A stretch of DNA of 64,000 bases, taken from the NCBI GenBank assembly GCA_945893145.1, contig CAMDDZ010000005.1:45875-109874 (forward strand), read 5' to 3'. The notes beneath the pieces were generated by a model that saw nothing but the letters and a program-made list of their open reading frames with translations, was not told the origin of the DNA and ran no database searches. Each line of letters starts with the position of its first letter. The first letter of the stretch is position 1. Position numbers and translations under genes: made by a program. The stretch comes from Rhodoplanes serenus (lineage in GTDB: Bacteria > Pseudomonadota > Alphaproteobacteria > Rhizobiales > Xanthobacteraceae). Positions 39,603-48,753 of this stretch are shown piece after piece.

Positions 39603-42158
39603 GGCCGGCTGGAACAGCACCGCCGCGGCAAGCGTGCAGAGCAGCGACAGCGCCAGCAGCTTGCCCATGCCCGACGTGCCGGGGTGGTTCGACAGCCACA
39701 GACTGCCGAACGCGGTTGCGGTCGTGAGCGCGCTCCAGATCACCGCTCGCGTGAGGCTCGATTGCAGCAGGTCGGTCTGCCCCGCGCGCCACGCCATGAT
39801 ATAATAGATCTTGAACGCGACGCCGACGCCCAGCAGCAACGGCAGCGCGATGATGTTGGCGAAGTTGAGCGACATCCCAAACAGCACACAAAGTTCAAGC
39901 GTGACCAGCCCGGCAAGCAGCAACGGCACCAAGGTCAACAACACGTCGCCAAAGCGCCGCAGCACAATCCAGAGCAAGATCGCGATCGAGATCAGCGCAT
40001 AGGCGCCGGCCTGGATGAACGCCGTCACAACGGTGTTGCCGGATTCCAGGATCGAGATCGGTCCGCCGACGGCCGTGGGATATTTCGCAAGCACCGCTTT
40101 GGCAAAGGCGCGCAGCGTGTCGTTGTCGTTGGGATCGCCTTTGGGGCTGACCTCGACGCGCGAACTGCCATCCTGTGCGACCCACTGCTTCCGCAGATCG
40201 GCCGGCAGCTCCTGCAAGTCGAACGACGTGGCTTGCAAATAATTGCGCAGATCGCCGAGCGCGATTTGCAGCGGCGGGATGAACACGGCCTCGGCCTTGT
40301 CGCGCATTGACTTGTCGGCGCTCGCCAGCTTGGTGAGCTGGTCGGCAAGCCGTTTGGCGGCGTCGGCGGCGGGTCCGCTGGACGCGGCGGCAAGCTTGGC
40401 CAGCGTGTCGGCAGTGCTGGTGAGCGCCGCGATATTCTGCGCATCGGTCGGCACACTGCCGGGCTGCCGCGCCAGCGCAGGCCCTAGCTGACGCGCCAGC
40501 GTCTGGATAATCGTGACCTTGCGGTCCTGATCGCCGGGCACGAAATCGCGCAACGTCGCCACGCGCGACACCTCAGGCAGCGCGCGCAGACCCTCGGCCA
40601 TGGTGGCGGCGGCATCGACAGACGGCGCAATCACGTTGATGGCGTTGGCGTTGACGTTAGGGTCGCTTCGCAGATCGAGGAAGGTCGCAACCGACTCGAC
40701 CTTGGGGCTGCGCAAATTGAGCGGGTTGAAGTCGAAGTGGAGGAAAAACAGCAACGGCGCCCCAACGAGCGCGACGATGCCGGTGCCGGCGATCACCGGA
40801 ATGCGGTGACGCTCCAGAAAGCGATCGACCGGCGCCAGCGCCTTGTAGCCAACCGGCTCCGGCTCGCCAGGCGGCTTCAAGACCGCAAGCAGGGCCGGTA
40901 TCAGCGTGATGCTGGTGAGGTACGCGATCGCCATGCCGGCGCCGGCGATCATTCCCAGTTCCGAGACGCCGCGGTAGTGCGTCGGCAGGAACGACAGGAA
41001 ACCGGCCGCAACGGCCGCGGCCGCTAGCGTCAGCGGCGCACCAATGGCGGCTGCGGTGCGGACCAGAGCAGCATGGAGGTCGCCATTTTCGAAACGTTCG
41101 GCGCGATATCGCACCGCAAACTGAATCCCGAAATCGACACCTAGACCCACGAACAGCACCGCGAACGCGATCGAAATCAGGCTCAGCGCGCCCACCATCA
41201 TCAGGCCAAGCGCCGCGGTGGTTGAAAGTCCGACGAACAGCGCAACAAACACCGCGAAGATAATGCGCGGCGAGCGCAGCGCGAGCCACAGGATCGCCAG
41301 CACAATAATGATGGTCCCGATCGCGTTGACCAGCGCGCCCTGCTGCACGGTCGCGAATTCTTCATCTGCAATCGGAACCGGACCGGTCAGGCGTACACGA
41401 GCCAGGTAATCCGTGTTGAGCTTCAGGTCAGACACCGCCTGCCGGATCGCGGCGGTGGAAACGCTGCCAGGCTCCAGCAGTGAGTAGTCCAGAATCGGAC
41501 GCGCTTCGATGAAACGCCGCAGCGCGCTCGCGTCGGGCGGGTTCGGGCTCAACAGCGCGCGCCAGGAGAAGCTCGCAGGCTTGCCGGCCAGCACATTCTC
41601 GATGGCGTCGGCGGATGCGCTGAGCGCACGCCTGACGTCTTCCAATTTGGCGCGCCCGCCTTGCACGCCGGCCAGGATCAGCGACAGCGCGCGTGTCAGC
41701 CCGCGGATGCTGGGATCGCTCGCAAGCGTGGTGATCAGCGGTCCGGCCTCACCCAGGCCACGCCCAATTCGAGTCAGTTCGTCCCCCGATAGATAGAGCA
41801 GCGCATTCTTCGCAAAGAAATCGCCAGCGCCCATCTCGCGCACACCGGCAAAGACCTTGGGCTGCTCCGCCAGCCGTTTGACGAGCCGTTCGGCCGCTTG
41901 CGAGGCCAGCTCCGAGGTCGGCGCGTCGATCACAATCAGAATGGTGTCGTAGGTGCTGGGGAAGGCCGTCTCAAAGACCCGTTCGCGATTACGCCATTCA
42001 AGATCGCCCGAGATCAACTTGTTGACGTCGGTGGTGATGGCGAAGTGCTTCACCGCATAGGCCGACGCCGCAATCGCGAGCAGCAGCGATACCGAGAGGA
42101 CCAGCCACGGCCGGCGCGTGCAGAAATCGACAATTCGAACGACCGTGGAGGTCAACAT
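39567..42158 (-). CDS. hpnN: hopanoid transporter HpnN (MMPL/RND family)
   Basis: An 863-residue RND-type exporter needed in Rhodopseudomonas to move hopanoids to the outer membrane. Both halves have the RND plan: one helix, a large periplasmic domain, then five helices. Helix 1 (PWLVLSVSLLLAIAASAYAV) precedes TTDVNKLISGDLEWRNRERV, a phrase strongly typical of HpnN. AFAVLFVGLGVDFGIQFAVR and LPLLLGVGVAFKIYYIMAWR are the two mid-membrane segments. ATG 42158 has GTGGAGGTCAAC upstream. It points away from hpnH across an 857-base gap, and its 3' end overlaps the DUF2147 gene by 36 bases. Confidence 0.93.
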   Translation of the reverse strand: MLTSTVVRIVDFCTRRPWLVLSVSLLLAIAASAYAVKHFAITTDVNKLISGDLEWRNRERVFETAFPSTYDTILIVIDAPTSELASQAAERLVKRLAEQPKVFAGVREMGAGDFFAKNALLYLSGDELTRIGRGLGEAGPLITTLASDPSIRGLTRALSLILAGVQGGRAKLEDVRRALSASADAIENVLAGKPASFSWRALLSPNPPDASALRRFIEARPILDYSLLEPGSVSTAAIRQAVSDLKLNTDYLARVRLTGPVPIADEEFATVQQGALVNAIGTIIIVLAILWLALRSPRIIFAVFVALFVGLSTTAALGLMMVGALSLISIAFAVLFVGLGVDFGIQFAVRYRAERFENGDLHAALVRTAAAIGAPLTLAAAAVAAGFLSFLPTHYRGVSELGMIAGAGMAIAYLTSITLIPALLAVLKPPGEPEPVGYKALAPVDRFLERHRIPVIAGTGIVALVGAPLLFFLHFDFNPLNLRSPKVESVATFLDLRSDPNVNANAINVIAPSVDAAATMAEGLRALPEVSRVATLRDFVPGDQDRKVTIIQTLARQLGPALARQPGSVPTDAQNIAALTSTADTLAKLAAASSGPAADAAKRLADQLTKLASADKSMRDKAEAVFIPPLQIALGDLRNYLQATSFDLQELPADLRKQWVAQDGSSRVEVSPKGDPNDNDTLRAFAKAVLAKYPTAVGGPISILESGNTVVTAFIQAGAYALISIAILLWIVLRRFGDVLLTLVPLLLAGLVTLELCVLFGMSLNFANIIALPLLLGVGVAFKIYYIMAWRAGQTDLLQSSLTRAVIWSALTTATAFGSLWLSNHPGTSGMGKLLALSLLCTLAAAVLFQPALMGKPREPGQT

Positions 42159-43015
42159 GCGGTGCGCCGGTCCTTTGCGATCGATGGCATCAGGATTTCG
42201 TGGAATCGGGAATTGGCTACTCGACTATCGTGCGGATCGTGGAAGAAGCCGCAGACCTACACTTCGTCAACGGCCCGCATCCGCGCGGGTTGCGGATGCA
42301 CCACACGCTGAGCCCATAAACACCGGACCTACGGGGTTCATTTGGGGCTGGACGTCGGCACCGCCGAGTCAACGCTTGCTCTCCATAACGTATTCAAGCG
42401 CCCCAAATCGCATGGGCGATTTAGGCCATCGGCCGTATCGACACAAGATGCCCGGCCGCCGCGGGCACTCTGACGGTCCCCGTTAACAATTTCAGCCGAT
42501 CCGGCAGCAAGCCCAAGCTGGCCCTCGCAATCCACACCTTCGGAGGGGCCGCCAGCCGAACACGCCCGCCCGTACCCACAGCCGGTCTATGTTCGGTAAC
42601 GTTCTAAAGTAGGGAAAAAAGTGGGGCGATTCAGAGGGAAATGGCGGGCCAACGAGCCATTTAACATCGTTGCTGCGCCAAAACGTCACGATCAGACCAC
42701 GATCGGCTGCGACCCATCCCGCGATCAAGTCACCAAACCGGGCTTTCGGACTTGCACGACCGCGCCAAATTGATAGACCTAAAACCACGATAGGGCCGGA
42801 AAGCGCGAAATCCGCCTCAAGGGCGAGGTTGCGCCAAGGTCCCAGGTTCGGTGTACGTGCGTGCTTTGGTTAGCGAGGTGCAACCGGAATTAAGCTAGCA
42901 CGTTGAATATGGAGCACGGCATTTCGGGGCTTCGCCCCAAAGTGAAACCCTCAATCGAATTCCGGTTTCCGGCCAATCGGCCGACATCAGAAATCAACAT
43001 CATCGGACGGTAACC
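42159..43015. other. 857-base non-coding region between divergent hpnN and hpnH
   Basis: I see no gene; frames of 65-137 residues exist on both strands but lack ribosome binding sites and any recognisable protein. Base composition is less GC-rich around 42590-42670 (CTAAAGTAGGGAAAAAAGTG). A small hairpin (GGGGC-TTC-GCCCC) lies at about 42926-42938. The region presumably holds the promoters of hpnN and hpnH and may hold an untranslated RNA or a decayed gene. Confidence 0.5.
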
Positions 43016-44173
43016 TTGAGCATCCCTCTCCTGCAAAAACTGTACGTCGGCGCCTACGTGGTCCGGCAGCATCTGGCGCGGCGCGCGCGCTATCCGCTCG
43101 TGCTGATGCTCGAGCCCTTGTTCCGCTGCAACCTCGCCTGCTCGGGCTGCGGCAAGATCGACTATCCGGACGAAATCCTGAACCAGCGCATCTCGGTCGC
43201 AGATGCCTTGCAGGCGGTCGATGAGTGCGGCGCTCCAGTCGTGTCGATTGCGGGCGGCGAGCCGCTGCTGCATCGCGAGCTGCCGGAGATCGTCAAGGGC
43301 ATCGTGGCGCGCAAGAAGTTCGTCTATCTGTGCACTAATGCGCTGCTGATGGAAAAGAAACTATCGCAGTACCAGCCGAGCCCGTTCTTCGTGTGGTCGG
43401 TGCATCTCGACGGCGACAAGGAGATGCACGACAAGTCGGTTTGCCAAAAAGGCGTCTATGAGCAGGCGGTCGATGCGATCAAGGCCGCGAAGGCGCGCGG
43501 CTTCCGCGTCAACATCAATTGCACGCTGTTCAACACCGCACAGGCCGAGCCGGTTGCCAAGTTCTTCGACACCGTGATGGAACTCGGCGTCGACGGCATC
43601 ACTGTATCGCCCGGCTACGCTTACGAACGCGCGCCGGACCAGCAGCACTTCCTCAATCGCGGCAAGACCAAGCAGCTATTCCGCGACATCCTCAAGCGCG
43701 GCCGCGGCGGCCGCGATTGGTCATTCAGCCAGTCGGGCCTGTTCCTCGACTTCCTGGCCGGCAACCAGAGCTACCATTGCACGCCGTGGGGCAATCCGAC
43801 CCGCACCGTGTTTGGCTGGCAGCGGCCGTGCTATCTGCTCGGCGAAGGCTACGCCAAGACCTTCAAGGAGCTGATGGAAGGTACCAACTGGGACGCCTAC
43901 GGCACCGGCAATTACGAGAAGTGCGCCGACTGCATGGTGCATTCGGGCTACGAGGCGACCGCGGTGAACGATGCGATCCGCAATCCGTTCAAGGCCGCGA
44001 TGGTGGCGCTGAAGGGCGTGCGCACCGAAGGCGATATGGTGCCAGAGATTTCACTCGACCGTCAGCGTCCGGCGCAGCACGTGTTCTCCAAGCACGTCGA
44101 CCACAAGCTCGCCGAGATCCGCGCCACCAATCCGCAGGCGAAGCGGGTGGCCAAGCAGCCGACTGCGGCCTAA
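43016..44173 (+). CDS. hpnH: adenosyl-hopene transferase HpnH (radical SAM)
   Basis: A 385-residue radical SAM enzyme that attaches the 5'-deoxyadenosyl group to hopene to give adenosylhopane, the first step to C35 hopanoids. The radical SAM cluster motif is FRCNLACSGCGK (Cys38, Cys42, Cys45), followed by GGEPLLHRELPEI. The C-terminal YEKCADCMVHSGYEA is the family's extra Cys motif. The frame starts with TTG at 43016; family members begin SIPLLQ, so this start is right despite its weak GGACGG. A strong terminator follows. It is in opposite orientation to all the other hpn genes in the window. Confidence 0.95.
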   Translation: MSIPLLQKLYVGAYVVRQHLARRARYPLVLMLEPLFRCNLACSGCGKIDYPDEILNQRISVADALQAVDECGAPVVSIAGGEPLLHRELPEIVKGIVARKKFVYLCTNALLMEKKLSQYQPSPFFVWSVHLDGDKEMHDKSVCQKGVYEQAVDAIKAAKARGFRVNINCTLFNTAQAEPVAKFFDTVMELGVDGITVSPGYAYERAPDQQHFLNRGKTKQLFRDILKRGRGGRDWSFSQSGLFLDFLAGNQSYHCTPWGNPTRTVFGWQRPCYLLGEGYAKTFKELMEGTNWDAYGTGNYEKCADCMVHSGYEATAVNDAIRNPFKAAMVALKGVRTEGDMVPEISLDRQRPAQHVFSKHVDHKLAEIRATNPQAKRVAKQPTAA

Positions 44174-44193
44174 CAGCTTTCTTTCGTTAAGCA

Positions 44194-44238
44194 TTTCGGG
44201 CCGCCACGCCGAGTGAGGTGCGGCGGCCCGAAACGTTT
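44194..44238 (+). terminator. intrinsic terminator of hpnH
   Basis: TTTCGGGCCGCC (44194-44205) pairs perfectly with GGCGGCCCGAAA (44222-44233), followed by CGTTTTG. It lies about 20 bases past the hpnH stop and before the next plus-strand gene. Confidence 0.85.
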
Positions 44239-44344
44239 TGGGAACCCTTCGGCCGCCCTCCCCGTTATGTCCAAGTCGATATGTCCAAATCGATACGCGA
44301 CCTTGGCGGTCGCGATCCGGGCCAATCTCGACCGGAGGGCGGTC

Positions 44345-45529
44345 ATGCGGCGACACCTCGTGCTGATCGGTGGTCTGTGTGGTGGTTTGTGTCTCGGCGC
44401 GCTCGCCGGGGCACAGCCCGCGAATGCCCAGTTCAATCTCTCACCCGGCGGCATTTTCCACGCGCTGACTCGCCCGCTTGGCGCAATATTCGGCAATGGT
44501 CCGCGCATGCGGGTGCGGCCGTACCACTACGAGTCGCGAGCGCGGCCGCGTCTTGCGGCTCCGGTGGCCGCTGCGGTCACGCCAGCGGACGCGGCACAGC
44601 CGGAAATCCCTACCGCTAACGAGCCAACCCGGCTTGGCGCGGTCGGGCCGCTGGTTTGGCCTGATGCCTACGAGGACGTGCTGGGCTACGTGTTCTGGCC
44701 GCAGAATTATGACGCGCGGCTTCGCGCCCACGCCCAAGGCGACATCGTGGCGACGCTCTTCATGCCGTCGGCGCGGACCGCGGCGGCGAGCCGCGCGCAG
44801 TTGGCGCGCTCGACCACCGGCAGCGGCAACGAAGCAGACAATTCAGCATCCGGCCTGTGCGGCAGCAGCGTGCCGCAGCCATCCGATTGGCCGGCGCGGC
44901 AAATCGAGGAGCAGATTCAGCTCAGCGAGCCGCAGCGAGCGGCGCTCACGCGCCTGCAGTCGGCCATCCACGACGCGGTCGAAGCCATCCGGCTGACCTG
45001 CCGCGACGAGACCGCGCTGCCGCCCTCCGAACGGCTGAAGACGATGGAGGACATGCTGTGGGCGGTCCGCGACGCCGTTGTTCTGGTCCAGGCACCGCTC
45101 AAATCGTTCTACGATTCACTGACGGATGAGCAGAAAGCGGCGTTCGCGGTCCAGGCGCCCGCTTCGTCCGGACCGCAGCCCGCCCGCACCAACACGGCAC
45201 AAAGCCAGCACGCGATGGCGGCACGCATGTGCGGCATGCGTGGGCCGAGCGATTGGCCGGTTGCACAGATCGACCGTGCGGTCCGCCCCACCAAGGTCCA
45301 GCGCGCCAGTCTCGAACGGCTTCGCCAAATCTCTGGGCAGATGGGCCAGATGCTGATGGCGTCGTGTCCGATGAACATCGCGGCGACGCCGGTCGAGCGG
45401 CTCGACGCCGTGCAGGTCCGGCTCACCGATCTCATCTTGACGGCTTCGACCACCAGCATCGCGCTCAACGACTTCTACGGCCAGCTCAACGCGGTGCAGA
45501 AGGTGCGGTTCGATTCCATCAGCCGGTAG
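44345..45529 (+). CDS. exported protein with duplicated LTXXQ/Spy-like domain
   Basis: A 394-residue protein with a signal peptide at about 1-28 (MRRHLVLIGGLCGGLCLGAL, ending ANA). A disordered Ala/Pro-rich part leads to two related helical repeats of about 95 residues, 172-268 and 296-391. Each begins with a Cys and (P)SDWPxxQI, contains a central helix pair with a second Cys-x-based segment (LTCRDE; MASCPMNI), and a PxERLxxxxxxL segment, ending in LTDEQKAAF or LNAVQKVRF, the LTXXQ-type signature. Spy/CpxP-like proteins are periplasmic chaperones; this is a tandem version. GGAGGGCGG precedes ATG 44345. It sits between hpnH and the cyclase; any link to hopanoids is inference. Confidence 0.82.
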   Translation: MRRHLVLIGGLCGGLCLGALAGAQPANAQFNLSPGGIFHALTRPLGAIFGNGPRMRVRPYHYESRARPRLAAPVAAAVTPADAAQPEIPTANEPTRLGAVGPLVWPDAYEDVLGYVFWPQNYDARLRAHAQGDIVATLFMPSARTAAASRAQLARSTTGSGNEADNSASGLCGSSVPQPSDWPARQIEEQIQLSEPQRAALTRLQSAIHDAVEAIRLTCRDETALPPSERLKTMEDMLWAVRDAVVLVQAPLKSFYDSLTDEQKAAFAVQAPASSGPQPARTNTAQSQHAMAARMCGMRGPSDWPVAQIDRAVRPTKVQRASLERLRQISGQMGQMLMASCPMNIAATPVERLDAVQVRLTDLILTASTTSIALNDFYGQLNAVQKVRFDSISR

Positions 45530-45544
45530 AACAAGCCGGCGGCG

Positions 45545-47503
45545 TCACATGCCGAACCGCACGGCGTGACTGTTGCTGCTTTTCAGATTGCGGTAGCGAG
45601 CCATCGCCCACAGCGGGAAGAACTTCCTGTAGCCGTGGTAGCGCAAATAGAACACGCGGGGGAAACCGGTGGCCGTGTAGCGCGGTTCGTCCCAGAAGCC
45701 ATCGGGTGACTGCGTCTTTGCCAGATAGGCGATGCCGCGCTCGACGGCGGGATGGTTTACGTCGCCGACCGCCATCAGCCCCATCAGCGCCCAGGCGGTT
45801 TGCGACGCGGTGCTCGTGGCCGGCTCGTAGCCGCGATAGTCGAGCCGGTAACTCGTGCCGTCTTCGCCCCAGCCGCCGTCGGCATTTTGAATTTTAATGA
45901 GCCAATCAGCCGCCTTGCGCATCTCAGGCACCGCATGATCGAGGCCCGCCATGTTGAGCGCGCACAGCACCGACCATGTGCCGTAGATGTAATTCATCCC
46001 CCAGCGGCCGTACCAGCTGCCGTCCGCAAGCTGCGTGCGCTTGAGATACTCGACACCGGTCTTGATCGCCGCCGATCGCTCGGGCGTGTCGTTGAACTGC
46101 GCCAGCATCGAAATGCAGCGCGCGGTGACGTCCTCGGTCGGCGGATCGAGCAAGGCGCCGTGGTCGGCGAACGGAATGTTGTTGAGGTAGTAATATTCGT
46201 TGTCGGCATCGAATGCGCCCCAGCCGCCATTGCGGCTCTGGAGGCCCAGTATCCATTCCTCGGCGCGGGCGAGCGCCGGCTGGTAGTCGACGCTAGAATC
46301 GACGCCGTGCGCGCGATCCATCGCCATCGCGACCACCGCGGTGTCGTCGACATCCGGATAATGCGCATTGGCGTATTGAAATGCCCAGCCGCCGGGACGA
46401 ACATCAGGCCGCCGCGCGACCCAGTCGCCCTTGACGTCGAGCACCTGTTTGGGCGCGAGCCATTGCAAGCCTCGGCGCACCTGCGCAACGGCCTTGTCGC
46501 CGCCGGTTTCCAGCAATGCATGACAGACCAGGCCGGTATCCCAGATCGGCGAGACGCATGGCTGGCAATAGGCCTCGTGCGGATGCACGACGAGGAGCTT
46601 CTCGACCGACTTCCGCGCGATCGCGCGCTGCGGATGGTCGGCCGGATAGCCCAGCACGTCGTACATCATCACACTGTTGGCCATCGCCGGGAAAATTGCA
46701 CCGAGCCCGTCCTCGCCATTGAGCCGCTCGCCCACCCAGGCGACCGCGCGGTCGATGGCGCGTTGCCGCAGACGCTTGGGAAAAAGCGGCTCGGTCGCGC
46801 GCAGCACATTGTCCACGGCGCGGAAGAACCAGAACCACGACGCCTTCTGCTGTGGCGCCTTGGGCGCGGGGCCCAGGGTCTGTGGCGGATCGAGGAACAG
46901 CTCGTCGATCCGCACGCCCTTGAGATTGCGCGCTCGCGGCCGCTTCGCCATCAGCACCAGCAGCGGCACGATGACGGTGCGGCTCCAATACGAAATCTTG
47001 TCGAGGTGGAACGGAAACCACTTCGGCAACAGCATGATCTCGACCGGCATCACCGGCACGGCGCGCCACGGAATGAACCCGAACAGCGCCAGCATGATCT
47101 TGGTGAAGATGTTGCTTCGCGCCGCCCCGCCCCGCGACCGGATGGCTTCACGCGCCCGCGCCATGTGTGGCGCGTCGATGGCATCGCCGATCATCTTGAG
47201 CGCGAAATAGGCCTTCACGCTCGCGCTCATGTCGAGCGCGCCATCCTGAAACAGCGGCCAGCCGCCGTGCGTCCCCTGGGTGCGGCGCAGATAGACCGCG
47301 ATCTTGGCCTCAAGCTCGGCGGCGACCGGCTCGGCCAGATAGTGCCGCAGCAGCACATATTCGGACGGGATGGTGCAGTCGGCTTCGAGTTCGAACACCC
47401 AATGGCCGTCCGGCTGCTGGCAATCGAGCAGCGCTTGCGTCGCGGCGGCGATGCCGCGATCGAGCTCCAGCCGTGACGGATCGATGACGCGATCGGACAT
47501 CAT
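45545..47503 (-). CDS. shc: squalene-hopene cyclase
   Basis: A 652-residue class II triterpene cyclase. The catalytic acid motif DVDD is at 384-387 (HYPDVDDTAVV). QW repeats stud the sequence, such as GTHGGWPLFQDG, SRNGGWGAFDADNEYY, QLADGSWYGRWGMNYI and QNADGGWGEDGTSY. It converts squalene to hopene/diplopterol on the inner face of the membrane, as a monotopic dimer. Length matches bacterial enzymes. ATG 47503 overlaps the hpnE stop as ATGA (a second ATG at 47500 is also possible). It is the last gene of the hpnB-hpnC-hpnD-hpnE-shc operon and ends 15 bases from a convergent gene. Confidence 0.96.
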   Translation of the reverse strand: MMSDRVIDPSRLELDRGIAAATQALLDCQQPDGHWVFELEADCTIPSEYVLLRHYLAEPVAAELEAKIAVYLRRTQGTHGGWPLFQDGALDMSASVKAYFALKMIGDAIDAPHMARAREAIRSRGGAARSNIFTKIMLALFGFIPWRAVPVMPVEIMLLPKWFPFHLDKISYWSRTVIVPLLVLMAKRPRARNLKGVRIDELFLDPPQTLGPAPKAPQQKASWFWFFRAVDNVLRATEPLFPKRLRQRAIDRAVAWVGERLNGEDGLGAIFPAMANSVMMYDVLGYPADHPQRAIARKSVEKLLVVHPHEAYCQPCVSPIWDTGLVCHALLETGGDKAVAQVRRGLQWLAPKQVLDVKGDWVARRPDVRPGGWAFQYANAHYPDVDDTAVVAMAMDRAHGVDSSVDYQPALARAEEWILGLQSRNGGWGAFDADNEYYYLNNIPFADHGALLDPPTEDVTARCISMLAQFNDTPERSAAIKTGVEYLKRTQLADGSWYGRWGMNYIYGTWSVLCALNMAGLDHAVPEMRKAADWLIKIQNADGGWGEDGTSYRLDYRGYEPATSTASQTAWALMGLMAVGDVNHPAVERGIAYLAKTQSPDGFWDEPRYTATGFPRVFYLRYHGYRKFFPLWAMARYRNLKSSNSHAVRFGM

Positions 47504-48753
47504 GCCGCTTTCATCGTTTCAACAACCTCGGCTGCGCGATTTCCGGACCTGATCGCACTTTCGAGCGTCGCGGGCAATCCGGTAGCGGTCCAATCGCCGG
47601 CCAGCGCGAGGTTGCTCCACTGCGTGACGGCGCCGGGACGGCGCGCATTCTCCTCGGGCGTCGCCGCAAAGGTGGCGCGGCGCTCGCGAACGATCTGCCA
47701 CGGTGGCAGCTCGCCCTTCACCCCGGTTACGGCCGAAACGTCGTTCCAGATGCGCTGCGCCAACTCGGCGCGCGGGACGTCCAGCAGCCGGTCGGCGCCG
47801 CTGATGGTGACCGACAGGCGGCCCGCAAAGGCGAAAATCCACTCCACCGTGCCGTTCACCACGCCGATCATGGGCGGGCAGGACGGCGGGACCTCGACGC
47901 GAAAATGCGCATTTACGATCGCGCGAAACGTGGTTGGCACGGTCAGGCCGGGCAACAGCGCGGCCGCCGCATAGGGTGGCACCGCCAGAACGGCCGCATC
48001 GCCGTCGTCCAGCGTCACAATCTCGTCGCCGAAATCGAGTTCCGCGATCCGGCCGGCGCTCGTCTTAGTGGCCCGCAATTCGTGCTTGAGCCGCACCGCC
48101 ACATTGTGCGCGGCTAGATATTTCAGCGCAGGTTCGATGAAGGTAGGCCCAAGGCCGTCGCGCGCTATCAGTGGCCGGCAAGCGCTGCCGCCAGCCGCGA
48201 GCGTCTCGCGCACGACCGCGCGCGCCAACGCCAATGAGCCCTGCGGCGGTTCGATGTTGAGGGCTGCGAGCAGCAAAGGCTGCAGCAATCGCTGATACAG
48301 CGTTCCCGAACAATCCATGGCTTCGCCAATGCGCCGGTCTGCACCGGGCAAAAGCAAACGCACCAGCCGAAGGTAATCCCCGGCGCGCGTCCCAGGCACG
48401 CGGCGGCTTTCGTCGAAAATCCACCACGGCACGCGGCCGTCGCCGATGCGCAGCGTCCAGCGCTCGCCGGTCGCCAGATCAACGAACGGAAATTCCGCCG
48501 ACGCCGGGCCCACCAGCTCCGCGGCGCTGCCGATGGTCTCAACGAACCCGCGCACCGCATGATTGCCCGACAGCACCAGATGATTGCCGTTGTCGATGGT
48601 CATGCCGATGGTGCGATCGAAATACGAACGGCAGCGGCCGCCCGGCTGATCGGTCGCCTCGTGCACCACGATGCGCATAGGTGATTTCGCCAGACGGGTG
48701 GCGGCGGCAAGTCCGGCGAGACCTGCGCCGATAATGTGGACGGTTCGCGCCAT
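47500..48753 (-). CDS. hpnE: hydroxysqualene dehydroxylase HpnE
   Basis: A 417-residue FAD-dependent amine-oxidase-fold enzyme. HIIGAGLAGLAAATRLAKSP is the N-terminal dinucleotide-binding motif; GGRCRSYFD follows at about 39-47. The C-terminal LALAGDWTATGLPATLESAI is the second FAD contact and is typical of squalene-associated desaturases. With HpnC and HpnD it makes squalene from FPP without a conventional squalene synthase: HpnE reduces hydroxysqualene. It overlaps hpnD by TGATG at 48753 and shc by ATGA. Length is as in the family. Confidence 0.94.
   Translation of the reverse strand: MARTVHIIGAGLAGLAAATRLAKSPMRIVVHEATDQPGGRCRSYFDRTIGMTIDNGNHLVLSGNHAVRGFVETIGSAAELVGPASAEFPFVDLATGERWTLRIGDGRVPWWIFDESRRVPGTRAGDYLRLVRLLLPGADRRIGEAMDCSGTLYQRLLQPLLLAALNIEPPQGSLALARAVVRETLAAGGSACRPLIARDGLGPTFIEPALKYLAAHNVAVRLKHELRATKTSAGRIAELDFGDEIVTLDDGDAAVLAVPPYAAAALLPGLTVPTTFRAIVNAHFRVEVPPSCPPMIGVVNGTVEWIFAFAGRLSVTISGADRLLDVPRAELAQRIWNDVSAVTGVKGELPPWQIVRERRATFAATPEENARRPGAVTQWSNLALAGDWTATGLPATLESAIRSGNRAAEVVETMKAA

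Noticed and set aside
42159..43015. a missing hopanoid gene in the gap
   Set aside because: No frame in either direction shows hopanoid family motifs or a start signal.
45752..47476. 574-residue plus-strand open frame opposite squalene-hopene cyclase
   Set aside because: Antisense to shc, Arg/His-rich, no family features.
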